Assembly: GCA_964017065.1 (NCBI GenBank)
Contig: OZ024792.1
Coordinates: 1,301,363-1,365,362, forward strand
Origin: Haliclona indistincta
Lineage: Eukaryota > Porifera > Demospongiae > Haplosclerida > Chalinidae
DNA: 64,000 bases
Reading direction: 5' to 3'
This document shows positions 1-10,269 of the stretch, piece after piece; positions within the stretch are counted from its first letter, which is position 1, and each line of letters begins with the position of its first letter. A model generated the notes under the pieces. It made no database searches. It had not been told where the DNA came from and was given only the letters and a program-made list of their open reading frames with translations. A program made the position numbers and the translations under genes.

Positions 1-20
1 TGAGTGAGTGAGTGAGTGAG
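1..20. repeat. (TGAG)n microsatellite
   Basis: Five perfect TGAG units run from the window edge. They sit in the intron just upstream of the first exon of the cysteine-rich membrane protein gene. Confidence 0.9.
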
Positions 21-46
21 GGGATAACTCTCTTTCTTTCCTGCAG

Positions 47-1265
47 ATCGAACATGTTTTGATATTAACCAGTACAGTAACATCACTCAAGGACGCTGTG
101 TTGATTGTGCCAGTGAGTGTGTGCATGGTTGCACTGGAGACAGCAGTAAAGCTGAACCAGGAGGATGTAACTTGTGTGGAGTGATTGTGGTTGACAGGAA
201 TGGCAGCCAGGTGAGTAACGACTACTGTAGTCACATATTCCTCACTGCCTCTCTTTCTGCATTTTTACACAGGTTGGCTGCCTGGATTTGAATCGTGCTT
301 GCCCACCAGCTCACTACTCTACCAGTAATGCTCAACATGATCGGCTCAGTCCAGGAGGGTACGTGTGCGTGCCTTGTGATGAATCGTGTGCAGTGTGTAC
401 GGGCCCCCAACCTAATGAGTGCCAGGCCTGTCAGACTGCATTCACTAGAGCAACTGATGGATCGCTGGAAGAATGCAGAACCAACTGCGGGAACGTAACT
501 GCTGGAAGCTGCCAGTTCTGTCACTTGCAGTGTGCCGGTTGTTCTGGTCCTACAAACAGAGACTGTGTGACCTGTCGTGAAGCAACAGTTACTAATGCAC
601 AAGGCACAATATGTGTACCTTCCTGCTCTACTGATGAATACCTAGCTGACATCAATGGAGAGTACCTCTGCCTTCCCTGTCACAGCCAGTGCAATGGATG
701 CACAGGACCAACCAGTATGGACTGTAAGCAATGTCAGTCATTCAACAACACCCTCAGCGGTAGTGGAGACTGTATCACAGCTTGTCCCAGCAACTCTTAT
801 ACGGACACTGAGAGCAAGTGCCTTGCTTGCCACAGCCAGTGTGTAGGCTGTGATGGTCCTAGTAACAGCAACTGTCTCACATGTGCCGAGTCGATCACAG
901 TTACAGGAGGAAGTCCCGTGTGCATTCCGGCGTGCCCCATCTGGCAGGAGTTTGATATTGTGCAAAACTCCTGTTCTCTTGCACAGTAAGTCATCATTGC
1001 CCCATTTTGTCACTCACTATCCCTCTCTCTTTCCAACTCAGGGGAGCTGTTATCACTATCGTTGTGGTGTCATTAATTGCAGCTATTGTTTTCATTCTAA
1101 TAATCGTAGCTGTTTTAATTTACTGCTTGTACCGGAGAAGAGGATCAGCGTCCAAGACCAATAAATGGGTAAGCACATTATGATCAAGCTGTGTAATAAA
1201 GCATTCTCAACCTGCAATAGGCCTCGTCAAGTGAACCTACATTTGTCAAGTCTACCTCATTATGA
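47..1265 (+). CDS. Furin-like cysteine-rich repeat, single-pass membrane protein (3' part)
   Basis: The 5' end lies outside the window. Exons are 47-210, 273-985, 1042-1168 and 1221-1265; all junctions are GT-AG and the phase is consistent. The ectodomain holds about five furin-like modules of the pattern CxxCxxxCxGPxxxxCxxC. They are rich in Cys and Asn, as in the cysteine-rich regions of EGF/insulin-receptor-type or proprotein-convertase-type proteins. Exon 3 encodes one hydrophobic helix (residues AVITIVVVSLIAAIVFILII), then a basic stop-transfer run YRRRG. The cytoplasmic tail is only about 25 residues and ends FVKSTSL at a TGA stop. There is no kinase domain, so a receptor tyrosine kinase is excluded for this isoform. 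A surface receptor or adhesion role is inference. The family is not identified beyond its modules. Confidence 0.8.
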
Positions 1266-1589
1266 TAATTTTGTACAACAAACTAGATCACTCATTCTTT
1301 ACACTCATTAATTTATTTATTATGCTATCCCCGATTTTAAAGCATGACGTAATATTTTTGTATCATTTTCTATAATGTCATTGATATTAAAATTTATTGG
1401 AATCTATATTTTGGAACTCTGCGTGTTAGAACCGTTTCAGAGAATTTGAATGCAGAGAAGCATAGTACAACATTATGCATGCGTGCGAGGGCTTTTTACA
1501 TGCACACGCGCGCGCGTGTGCAAAACGTTGCGAATACGTCAGTAGTCGCAATCGTAACGTAAACTCAGTGAAATTTTTGCGCGCGATCG
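1266..1589. other. Intergenic: 3' flank and LARP7 promoter
   Basis: The left half is AT-rich and presumably holds the 3' UTR of the cysteine-rich gene. The right half (1470-1589) is rich in CpG, with a short CG/TG-alternating stretch at 1501-1520, and probably contains the TATA-less LARP7 promoter. No further gene is visible. Confidence 0.5.
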
Positions 1590-4040
1590 ATGGCTGGGTA
1601 CGAGGCTATGGCTCAACTCGGCGTGGTGCCAGTAATTCCCACAGCAGGCGGTTTAAACAGAGCCCAGGATATCGGAGAAGGGGAGACACAACTTCCGAAA
1701 GTCGATTCAGCTCTGGAGACCTCGCTGGAAGGAGAGGAGGCGTGTCTAAAACATCAGCGTCGCAGGAGGGTTAAGGGTGTGCTCAAAAAAGTCCAAGAAC
1801 AGGTAGCTCTGACAGTGAGCACCATTCATCACGTGCCTCCATTATTTCTTCAGTTGGAATTTTATTTTGGGGATGCTAACCTTTCAAGAGATAAATTCCT
1901 TAAAGAGAAGATGGCCGAGCATGCCGAGGGCTGTAAGTGCACCTAGATATGTATCCTGGTCGGTGTGAACTGGTTTCTTGCAGACGTGTCTATTGACCTG
2001 ATAGCTAGCTTCAACAAGATGAGATCACTAACAACAGACAGGAACCTCATAGTGTCTGCAATGGAGAGGAGCAGTCTGCTACAGGTGTACCCAAGCTATT
2101 CCATGATGGATATGATTCTTGACCTTCTCTCCAGATCTCTCTCGACAAAGACATGGTACGTCGGATCAGTCCATTGTATACTCCCTCAGAAGATGAGATC
2201 ACTGCCAGAACTGTCTACGTGGTAAGCAAGCTAACTCATCCATCCATCACTATCGTCCTTGTGCACAGGAGAGCCTTCCTCCGCAATCAACTCACGATCA
2301 ACTACAACGCTTGTTTAAACAATTTGGCACCATCACATATGTCAGGTTAACCATACATTGCCAAATACACAGACACTGCTTTTGTGTATAATTGAGTGCA
2401 AATAATTCAATATTTCGTGCAGTCTCCCACGGCACAAACCCACTGGAAACATCAAAGGGTTTGCATTCATGGAGTTCTCTACACCAGAGGAAGCTCACAG
2501 TGCTGTAGAGGTAAGTCCACTTCTTTAAGCTCATTGTAACTCCGCTGTGCCTCTTACTGCTCTGCTGTGCCTCTTACTGCTCTGTCTTGTCTGTTAGTTC
2601 TTCAAGAACGAGGAGAAGCCGCCTCAAGCAGCAGCAGCAGCACCAGTAGAGAGCCATGGAGAACCCACGGAGGACAACGTGTTTGTGGAGAAGAAGACTG
2701 ACAGCGATGATCGAATCAAGAGAAAGAGAGAAGACGAAGAAAATGAGGACAAAGAGAAGGCGGTAAAGAAGCTTAAAGTTGAAGATGAAAGCAAAGAGGA
2801 GAGGACATTACCTGGTGAGCAGGAGAAGAATGAATCTGGTCAAGAGAAAGCTGAAGCTGGTCAGGAGAGGATTAGTCAGAAAGTCACTCTGATGGTATCT
2901 GGAGGAGGAGCTCCTCTAGTGCCCGGCAGCTCACCCATTCACCTTGAGTCCACTCCAGAGAAACCATCCGATGAAGCAAGGAAGAGAAGGAGAGAGTCTG
3001 AGAGCAGTGTCGAAGACGAGACAGCACCGAAGACTCTACGACTTGACTCCACCTTCTCTGAGACTTCAATTGATGGAGAGAGCTCGGCTAGGAGAAAAAA
3101 AAGAATGCACAAAAAGAAAAGAAGAGCCAGCGTAGCTGACCAACTGAAGGGGCTGAACCTCAGGGTCATGTCAAAGTGAGTTAAAGAAACGGTTTTGTCC
3201 TAAAATTTTGAAATTGAATTTAAATTTTGAATTCTTATCTCTGCTGTTTGTAGATTAGAGTGGTTGGAGATGAAACGGCTCTTCAAACAACTGCAAAAAG
3301 ATCAAATGAAGAAGTTGAAAGAAGAGAATCGAACAGAAGGACCGGGAGTCAATATTCCGAGGAAGTTCGTAACCAATTGCCTGGTGAAAGTTGTGATTTC
3401 TAAGGGAACTTCTGTCACCAAAGAGCAACTGAAGGTTTGCCCTAGAGGTGTAAATATTTATTCTTTTGGGTGTGTTTTGTCTGCCTGTCTATAAGTTGTT
3501 TATTGTATAATAGGAACAGTGTTCCAAGCATGGTTCTATTGCGTATGTGGATATTGAAGATGGTCAAGAAGAGGTGTGTGTCTATCTGTGCGAGCATGCG
3601 TCTAATATTCACTGGTGCTTAGGGCTATGTGCGGTATGCCTCTTCTGGCTGTGTCGACAAGCTCACTGCAGCCGACGCTATGGAAGGGATCACCTTCACT
3701 GCTGCCTCAGGTGAGCATTGCAGACGGCCTGCCTGCAAAGAGCTTCTCTACTCTCGGTTACTTCTCTCTCTGTTTAACAGAAGAGGAAGAAAAGGCGTAT
3801 TACTTGAAGACACGGACTAACAGAAGACAAAAGAGCGCTACCTATGGCGCAACTTACAAGAAGAAGACAACACGTGGACATGACAAGGTGCCTGGTTGAT
3901 AATGAGGTCACCTATCACTCACCTTGGTCTCTGCTTCCCAGGTGATTACTAAGGCTCTTCAGAAGAAGCAGAAGGAAAAGAAGAAGTCAGTTCACATAAG
4001 ATTTTCAGGCAGTGACGATGATTCAGATCATCGCACATGA
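1590..4040 (+). CDS. LARP7: La-related protein 7 (7SK snRNP / U6 chaperone)
   Basis: LARP7 binds and stabilises 7SK RNA (or telomerase RNA in ciliates and yeast) in the nucleus and so regulates P-TEFb. Eleven exons are resolved: 1590-1932, 1984-2084, 2135-2221, 2269-2345, 2423-2510, 2598-3175, 3254-3434, 3514-3573, 3623-3710, 3781-3887 and 3942-4040. Phases close to give 602 aa. The La motif spans about residues 80-165 and includes the diagnostic LEFYFGDANLSRDKFL and the phrase SIDLIASFNKM. It is followed by RRM1 (VYVESLPP ... GFAFMEFSTPEEA). A long Lys/Glu-rich linker comes next. The C-terminal xRRM has CLVKVVISKG and GYVRYAS (RNP-like), then a basic helix ending in KALQKKQKEKKK. Domain order and length match animal LARP7. 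The start ATG is the first in frame, in a CpG-rich 5' flank. Confidence 0.96.
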
Positions 4041-4390
4041 TCATTTATCACTCACTCATCCTCAACATGATTTCTATGATCACCACCGCCACACAGTGAC
4101 TTGTGGTAAATATTTGATGTCACTTATTGATGTAGACAATATTACTGTTTATAAAACACTAAAACGACACAGACCACATACAAAAACCACATTTTGAATT
4201 GCAAGCAGCTTAGTTATGACCTATAGTTGATCTGTTTCTAAACTTACAGCTTATCAAAGCTAGACAAAGACCCAGAATGGAGGATAAATAAGTTGTGTGA
4301 TAATCGTTTGATACACGCATATAGTGATTTTTTGGTGAAAACCATTCAAGATGGAGAGTGATCGTAGTTCTTTCTTTCTAAATATCATCA
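4041..4390. other. Tail-to-tail spacer between LARP7 and FIS1
   Basis: These 350 bp separate two converging stop codons. The sequence is AT-rich with several ATAAA/AATAAA-like hexamers (for example near 4142-4156 and 4278-4290). It presumably holds both 3' UTRs. No ORF with family similarity is seen. Confidence 0.5.
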
Positions 4391-5146
4391 TTATTTACTG
4401 GTAGCTTTAGCAATGCCTGCTCCTATGAGAGCCAAGGCGCCTACAGCAACTACCCCGATTAAAGCTGTGCCTCCAGCTACTATCCCTGCTGTGATCAGCC
4501 CATCTAGAGAGGAGGAAGGAGGGAAGCAGCTGTGACAGATGATCGTAATGGAGCACACCTCTCTTCATTTTCTGTTCTATGAGTGTCTTCAGTTCCTTAG
4601 CCTGATGGTTGCTGGGCTCCATGTTTAACACTCTACCAACACAGCTCTCAGCTTCCTGATATTCCTACAAAAATTAAGTTGTCACTTACACACATGTACA
4701 AAACTGATGATTTAGTTCTGATACAAACCTCTAGTTTGTAGTATCCCATAGCCATATAGTAGAAATAATCTCTCTGGTCCATTCCATCTCTGCACAGCTC
4801 TATACAGACAAAGCAGGACATACATGCACAGATATCATGAGGTGGGCGGGGTCACATCATACTTGGCGGCTGTCACCTAGTACCTACCTCCCATAATTTT
4901 AACTCCCTCTTTAATGTCGTTACGATATCGACTCTTTATAAGGTGCCAGCCATAGACAAACTTGTCCCTCTCTGTCAGTGTCCCCTCTGTGACACTTTTC
5001 CTGAACTTGTCCTCACAATCCTATGATGCATGGTGGATAAAACGAGATATAAACTGAATCCATGTCAGGAGAGAGGCATTTTAGCTAACCTGAATAGTTT
5101 CAGCAGAGACATAGTCTCCTATGATAGCTCTCTCAAGCTCCTCCAT
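4391..5146 (-). CDS. FIS1: Mitochondrial fission 1 protein
   Basis: FIS1 is a tail-anchored protein of the outer mitochondrial and peroxisomal membrane that takes part in organelle fission and quality control. Five exons on the minus strand (5146-5090, 5020-4888, 4799-4729, 4664-4559, 4503-4391) splice to exactly 480 nt, giving 159 aa. The two-TPR cytosolic core is recognisable: FVYGWHLIKSRYRNDIKEG, then ELCRDGMDQRDYFYYMAYG, then EPSNHQAKELKTLIEQKMKR. It ends with a Gly/Ala/Val-rich C-terminal membrane anchor and a short basic tail (AKATSK). Length and exon content match animal FIS1. The start ATG lies 141 bp from the divergent myotubularin start, so the two genes probably share a promoter. 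Confidence 0.95.
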
Positions 5147-5287
5147 TATCTTCAATTCAGCTTCGTGCTTGCACTGTCATGTTTACGAGGGTGGTGGGCA
5201 TTAATTAGCACTCTGAAATTTGTCCCGCGGGTTCAGTTTACCAGTAGTCGGCTCCTGGAGCGTAGCTGCGCTCTACCACATATAGTA
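5147..5287. promoter_or_regulatory. Bidirectional promoter FIS1 / myotubularin
   Basis: Only 141 bp lie between the FIS1 ATG (minus) and the myotubularin ATG (plus). The middle carries CpG-containing motifs (TCCCGCGGG, GAGCGTAGCTGCGCTC) and no TATA box. Shared regulation is inferred from the spacing. Confidence 0.55.
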
Positions 5288-5947
5288 ATGGCCGAGCAGG
5301 ACAACCTGGGTGAGTTTGCACGGTTTTAAGCTTAGTTTGAAAGCTGTGGTGACGGCTAATTCTCTCCTCTGCATGATCTGGGTTTGCGTAATGATGTCAC
5401 CTCGTGTGCAGCATCTCCCGTTAGGAGCTCACCAGCCCCGGGCGATCAGGCTACTCCCTCTCCTCTCTCCACTCCCAAGTCTTCTCCAATCAGTCCGCGT
5501 AGACTAGACACAGCCGTGAGTTGGTCCACCCACATACACACATGCTATACATGCCCCCCTCCCCCCCTCTCTCTCCCTCAGTCTTCATCTGGTACTACCT
5601 CCTCCCCAAACACCCACCGCAAGAAAGAGATGAATGTGAGCTCCTCTCTCTCTCCTTCATTCTCAACTTTTGTGTAGATTTTGTTAGAGTCTCAAGCACA
5701 GACAGCCCTCCCAGGAGACCCACCCCTTCTTCCAGGAGAGCTACTGAGCTATATCGGTAAGCTACAAACCAGAGAGAGAGAGAAGGGGAAGAAAGAGAGA
5801 GAGAGAAGGGGAGAAAGAGAGATAGAGAGAGTAGGGAGAGAGAGAGAGAGAGAGAGTGAGTGAGAGAAGCTAAGGGGGAGAAAGAGAGAGAGGGAGAGAA
5901 GGGGGAGAAAGAGAGAGAGAGAGAGAGAGACTAGGGAGAGAGAGAGA

Positions 5948-6001
<54 letters not shown>

Positions 6002-6476
6002 GAGAAGGGGGAGAAAGAGAGTGTATGTGCTAGTGTATTGTTACGAAAGAGTGGAAATTGGAAAGCTCAATTGAATTTGAAGACAGGCATGTTTAATATG
6101 TTACCTTCCTTATGAGTGGAGTTACCAGTTTCAATACACTATCCTATGATGGTATTATCACTCACACCATATTGTGTTATCCTTCAAGTATGTGTTGTTG
6201 CTGTGTTTGATAACTGTTGATGTCTGATTGGTTGTTGACTCGCATGAATTGTCTTAAGATGGTGAAGGATTGTCATTCAAACTCGCCTGTTTGTCTTCTC
6301 ATGACCAATGTATAAACACTTCTGGTGTTATTACCCCTCTATCTCCCTCTCTCCCTCCCTCTCTCTCTCCCTCTCTCCCTCCCTCTCTGACTCTCCCTCC
6401 CTCTCTCTCCCTCTCTCTCTCACACCCTCCCTCTCTTCCTCTCCCTCCCTCCCTCCCTCCCTCCCTCCCTCCCTCC

Positions 6477-6514
<38 letters not shown>

Positions 6515-7121
6515 AACACAAAGTCACATATGTGGATCATTTTAAGGGATCCATTACAGGCAGTGCCTTTATCACCAGCTATAAACTTTATTTCCACGCT
6601 GATCCAGACAGTTTGGTGAGCATTGCTTGAGCTCGTGTCTCCATTAACCATCTTCTCTCTACTGCAGGATAGCTCATTCTCTATCCATATACCACTAGGA
6701 GTTATATCGCATGTGGAGAAGATTGGTAGGTCGAAACAGAAATCAGACAGCGCTATATATGGGCTTGAGATACACTGCAAGGTCAGATAAAAGAGAGAGG
6801 GGGAGGCAGAAAGAGGAGAGACAGAGAGAGAACATGAGACAACAAAGGGGAGAAGAAGGAATTGACTCAGAAAGGGAGAGAGAGAGGGAGAGGGGGAACC
6901 AATGAGAGAGGGGTAGTTTGGAGGAAAGTAGAAAGTATTGCCCTTGTGTTTGATATTTAGGACATGCGGACGGTCAGATTAGGGTTTGCTCACAATCAGG
7001 AGAGTCATGGACGCAGGAACATGTACGAGAGACTACAGGTGAGCTGTGCTTACTGTTACTATGATTGTTGTAATACACTCTTCTCCTATAGCTTGTTGCT
7101 TTTCCTGCTTCATCTGGCAAG
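5288..7121 (+). CDS. Myotubularin-family lipid phosphatase, N-terminal part (cut by gap)
   Basis: Exons 5288-5309, 5412-5515, 5582-5635, 5678-5756, 6515-6615, 6668-6781, 6961-7038 and 7092-7121 join in frame to 194 codons. After a Ser/Pro-rich N-terminus the product has LLPGELLSYIG, then a PH-GRAM domain (HKVTYVDHFKGSITGSAFIT; YKLYFHAD; IPLGVISHVEKIG; YGLEIHCKDMRTVRLGFA; RRNMYERLQLVAFPASSGK). This order and wording are those of the MTM1/MTMR1/MTMR2 group, which dephosphorylates PI3P and PI(3,5)P2 on endosomes. The catalytic phosphatase domain should follow, but a run of exactly 200 N starts 70 bp after the last exon, and no phosphatase sequence appears beyond it. The enzyme is therefore incomplete in this assembly. 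Large GA/CT microsatellites fill the introns. Confidence 0.9.
5769..6025. repeat. (GA)n / GGGAGAAAGA microsatellite in intron
   Basis: About 250 bp of purine-only sequence built from GA and GGGGGAGAAAGA units lies in the myotubularin intron between the exon ending at 5756 and the exon at 6515. Confidence 0.9.
6338..6512. repeat. (CCCT)n/(CT)n tract ending at a splice acceptor
   Basis: A pyrimidine-only tract of CCCT and CT units runs directly into the ATAG acceptor of the 6515 exon. It acts as an extremely long polypyrimidine tract. The apparent ORFs across it, on both strands, are repeat artefacts. Confidence 0.9.
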
Positions 7122-7191
7122 GTATGTACGACCTATTATTTACTGCTGTTAAGTTTTGTGTTTCTTTGCTCTGTTTCAGCTTAGTTTAGTT

Positions 7192-7391
7192 NNNNNNNNN
7201 NNNNNNNNNNNNNNNNNNNNNNNNNNNNNNNNNNNNNNNNNNNNNNNNNNNNNNNNNNNNNNNNNNNNNNNNNNNNNNNNNNNNNNNNNNNNNNNNNNNN
7301 NNNNNNNNNNNNNNNNNNNNNNNNNNNNNNNNNNNNNNNNNNNNNNNNNNNNNNNNNNNNNNNNNNNNNNNNNNNNNNNNNNNNNNNNNNN
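7192..7391. other. Assembly gap of exactly 200 N
   Basis: The round length points to an arbitrary scaffold gap of unknown true size. It truncates the myotubularin gene on its left and the C-terminal part of a minus-strand B-box gene on its right. The intergenic junction between those two loci is not observed. Confidence 0.95.
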
Positions 7392-7794
7392 AAGGGATGT
7401 TTTTGGTTGACATGGTAACGATGTTGGCAGTCAGTTTGCTCATGAAGAAGATAGAGAGAGTCTCTACGGGCATCCAGTTGGTGGCGGATAGCTGTGTGTC
7501 TGCTGCGTATGACACTTCTAGCTTTAGCGCAGAGGTTAGACAAGCGATCTTGCTCAGCACGTAGGTTGCTCTTCTGCTGTGCAGTGGTGTGTAGTGCAGC
7601 TTGTGCTGAACGACGTGTCTTCTCTATCGAAGCTTCTAAACGTCCCAGAGAGTCAGCAAGCTCTGCCCACTGGTGTTGCCTGTGAGATCCGTTGGACAGA
7701 CAAAGGCTACAGAGCAGTTTCTCACAGTCACTGCAGAAGTACATGTGAGACTGTTTGTGCGAGACACAGACACTGTGTTGGTTTCCGGTGACAC
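7392..7794 (-). CDS. B-box / coiled-coil protein, partial (minus partner of pair 1)
   Basis: The minus strand encodes a B-box zinc finger with the exact spacing C-x2-H-x7-C-x2-C-x4-C-x2-C-x5-H-x2-H (CVSH ... CSDC ... CSLC ... HRQH). It is followed by a coiled coil with LRAEQDRLSNLCAKARSVIRSRH, which parallels the LRTEEDRLQSKCETAKASI segment of the four other minus-strand B-box proteins. The C-terminus runs into the N gap. The 5' side is unresolved: an in-frame short first exon at 7894-7867 (ATGATGAACATG..., donor GTAAAG) is plausible, but its phase does not fit the nearest acceptors. No death-domain exon is found in the 390 bp before the divergent NHL gene, so this copy may lack it. Confidence 0.75.
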
Positions 7795-7894
7795 TGTAAC
7801 TGCGAAGTCGTGGAAAAGTGCCTATGTACGTAAGTTAGAGAAAGCATATCAGTCGTGTTACTTTACCTGAGTCTTGTTTAGTCATGTTCATCAT

Positions 7895-8188
7895 AATGTG
7901 CTCCTGTAATGAGAAGAATGAAGGTAGCAAGCTACATGTACCTGGAGCTACATCCACATGCAGTATTATCACCAACTCGCTTACCTCTAGTAGTAGCTGT
8001 CGGTTTCGACACCACGGCTGACAGAGCTTTCTTGTTGCAAACTTACTCGGTTAGAAATCTATTTTTCTTGCCACTGCTTGCTTACAAATTCCTTTACGTT
8101 TCGGTATGCGGTGTGTGAAACGTTTACGAAATGCTTCAGCACATAAAGTTGTTACGTTACTGGTTTTGGACAAGTTTTCTTCAGCAAG
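7895..8188. promoter_or_regulatory. Shared promoter region of pair 1
   Basis: This short interval lies between the divergent B-box gene (minus) and the B-box-NHL gene (plus). Its position equals that of the bidirectional promoters of the other pairs. No TATA or kappaB consensus was recognised in it. Confidence 0.45.
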
Positions 8189-10105
8189 ATGACGACCCTC
8201 TGCTTCCAGCATCGATTCAATGTCAGCCATTACTGCCAGGATTGTTCGAGTGTAATCTGTCCTGCTTGCTTGGCTAGCGGAGGGCACAAAGATCACTGGT
8301 TTTTCTCCCTCAGCGACGCGTTTAAGACCGAGGAAGCAAAAATGCACGAGTTGCTGCAACAGGCAAAAGAGACAAGCCTCGGGATGCAACAGCTACTACA
8401 GAAGATCGAGGAAAAGGACTGTCGCCTCGAAGAAGGCTATGAAGAAACTCGGGGATACATCGCCAGCTCATTTCTTGCAATCGAGCAAGATGTGAACGCA
8501 AGAGAGAATTCACTTTTGAAAGAAGTCGATGCTGCAGAGGCTAAAATTGTCAGCCGACTGGCGGCCTACTTGGATAATATACAGGAGCAAGATTGCCTGC
8601 AGCAATGGATCGATTACGCATTCTACCTCGCAGCTCAACTAAAGCAACGAGATTTCTCTGCAGCTACCGCCTATGAGGAGTGCATGGCTGGTTTGCAGAA
8701 CGCACTGGCGAAAGTTGTTGCTCAAAGCAACCAAATATCAGAAGAGCTACAGAACTCGCAGCAGGCATTTATCAAGTTCACGTCCAACTCCACTGCAGAG
8801 ATAGAGAGAGCAATCAAATCTTTGGGAAAGTTTGAGGAGGTTGCTTTCTGTGATCAAGATTCAAGTGAGCAGGCAGTTTACTGCAATATACAACATGGTA
8901 ACTGCAAGAAATCGACCAAACCTCTTCCTCCCCCGCCAAATGTTCCTGCACCTCCTTTACCATATCCTAAACCACCACGACCCAATGGTGCAGTGGGTGC
9001 TTCTATGCGCAGCAGCCATTATGATATGCCACTTGCTCAGAATGAGTACGATGAACCTACTACAATAGCGCGACGATCACTAGATCAAGCAGTTTACGTA
9101 AAGCTACCATCGTATGATCTTCCAACGCATGGTCGTCTTGACCTCCCCTGCTCATGCCCTCTTTCCGACGATGCCTGCCAGAAGCGACAAATGTCACGCC
9201 GAGATATAGACATCTGTAAACCATATATGGTCATACCCCACACAGACATGCAGCAAAAAGATTGTGCGTCATCTTTCTATCCGAAACGCATCTGTTTCAC
9301 AGATACTAGTTGCATGATGTTAGCCATTACCGGCCATGAGGGTAACTCAGTCCAGTGCCTCTGCTACAGCTCATTGGAAAGAAGCGTCACTAAGGTGGGA
9401 AGATGCAGCTTGAAGCGACCAATCAGCATGACCTACTGCCCAGTAAAAGAGAAGCTCCTAGTTGTCGACGACCACACAAAGAAGCTCACCTTTATAAAGC
9501 CAGATAGTGGAAAAGGTTCAACTGTTAATCTCACACAGTTGACATGCCCTGGAGGTATTACTGTTGCTACAGGCGATAATCCAAATATTTTCATCACTGA
9601 TATAGCTGCTAAGAGTATTTTGAAATTCAACTTTAAGGGAAATTTTCTTGTTCGTATTAACCTGTGCGTTGGATGTCAGCAACCAATGGGCCTTACTTAC
9701 TCTAATGGTTATCTCTTTGTAACTGATAGTACTACCAACTACATCTCAAAGCTGAAAGCAGAAGTTGGTTCATTTGAGGGTTGGATAGGAGGTAAGGGAT
9801 CTTCTATAAGTTGCCTCAGCAAGCCTTACGATGTCACTGCACTTCCTGGTAACCGTATTGCAGTAACTGAGATGGGAAACCATCGAGTGTCTGTCTTTTG
9901 CAGCAATGGTGACTTCTTCACTTGCTTTGGTGCATATGGAAGCGAGCCAGGAATGTTTGACACACCAATGGGCATATCTGCTAATGCAAATTACATTGCA
10001 GTTGTCGACTATGGTAACAGACGTGTACAGATCTTCTCAATTGGAAGCATCGTCAGAGAACCTGCTCAAAATGAATACGCAACTCCATTCCTCAAAACTA
10101 TATAA
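8189..10105 (+). CDS. RING-less TRIM-like B-box / coiled-coil / NHL protein (pair 1)
   Basis: A single exon encodes 638 aa. The B-box spans residues 5-36 (C5, H8, C16, C19, C24, C27, H33, H36) and there is no RING before it. A coiled coil covers about 45-215. The linker (about 225-330) is Pro-rich (PLPPPPNVPAPPLPYPKPPRP) and then carries three YDxP motifs (YDMP, YDEP, YDLP), which are typical Crk/Nck-type SH2 ligands. From about 370 to the end, NHL propeller repeats follow, with phrases such as LFVTDS, YDVTALPGNRIAVTEMGNHRVSVF and NYIAVVDYGNRRVQIF. Brat/TRIM-NHL proteins use such propellers for RNA or protein binding; the ligand here is unknown. The C-terminus is EYATPFLKTI, unlike the YxxCN ending of its paralogues. 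Its 3' third was copied to 14299-15008. Confidence 0.92.
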   Translation: MTTLCFQHRFNVSHYCQDCSSVICPACLASGGHKDHWFFSLSDAFKTEEAKMHELLQQAKETSLGMQQLLQKIEEKDCRLEEGYEETRGYIASSFLAIEQDVNARENSLLKEVDAAEAKIVSRLAAYLDNIQEQDCLQQWIDYAFYLAAQLKQRDFSAATAYEECMAGLQNALAKVVAQSNQISEELQNSQQAFIKFTSNSTAEIERAIKSLGKFEEVAFCDQDSSEQAVYCNIQHGNCKKSTKPLPPPPNVPAPPLPYPKPPRPNGAVGASMRSSHYDMPLAQNEYDEPTTIARRSLDQAVYVKLPSYDLPTHGRLDLPCSCPLSDDACQKRQMSRRDIDICKPYMVIPHTDMQQKDCASSFYPKRICFTDTSCMMLAITGHEGNSVQCLCYSSLERSVTKVGRCSLKRPISMTYCPVKEKLLVVDDHTKKLTFIKPDSGKGSTVNLTQLTCPGGITVATGDNPNIFITDIAAKSILKFNFKGNFLVRINLCVGCQQPMGLTYSNGYLFVTDSTTNYISKLKAEVGSFEGWIGGKGSSISCLSKPYDVTALPGNRIAVTEMGNHRVSVFCSNGDFFTCFGAYGSEPGMFDTPMGISANANYIAVVDYGNRRVQIFSIGSIVREPAQNEYATPFLKTI

Positions 10106-10177
10106 AGAATTAGTTTTATTAAAACTACAGTAGTTTTAGAATCAAACTGTAGTGGACTTGCCTCATTAATGTGTAGA

Positions 10178-10185
10178 TGACGTCA
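10178..10185. promoter_or_regulatory. CRE-like TGACGTCA in duplicated CEP78 5' flank
   Basis: A perfect CREB/ATF palindrome lies upstream of the broken CEP78 copy. The same site is found at 15083-15090 upstream of the intact gene. Confidence 0.5.
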
Positions 10186-10269
10186 GCAGATATGCTCCTT
10201 GATTTTAGGCGTGGTTGTTGGGCGGGGCATGTTGTGCGCGCGGAAAAACAAACAGTTTCAAACTGGGTG

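Noticed and set aside
6270..6545. 91-codon plus-strand ORF (and a 149-codon minus-strand ORF) over the CT/CCCT tract
   Set aside because: The translation is only Ser/Leu/Pro (or Arg/Glu/Gly) repeats. It is microsatellite in a myotubularin intron, and the real exon begins at 6515 in another context.
8051..8389. 112-codon minus-strand ORF antisense to the pair-1 NHL gene start
   Set aside because: Shadow of the B-box coding sequence and promoter; no domain and no splice support.
8189..10105. TRIM E3 ubiquitin ligase annotation for the NHL proteins
   Set aside because: No RING precedes the B-box in any of the five proteins, and the intronless ORFs begin directly at the B-box.
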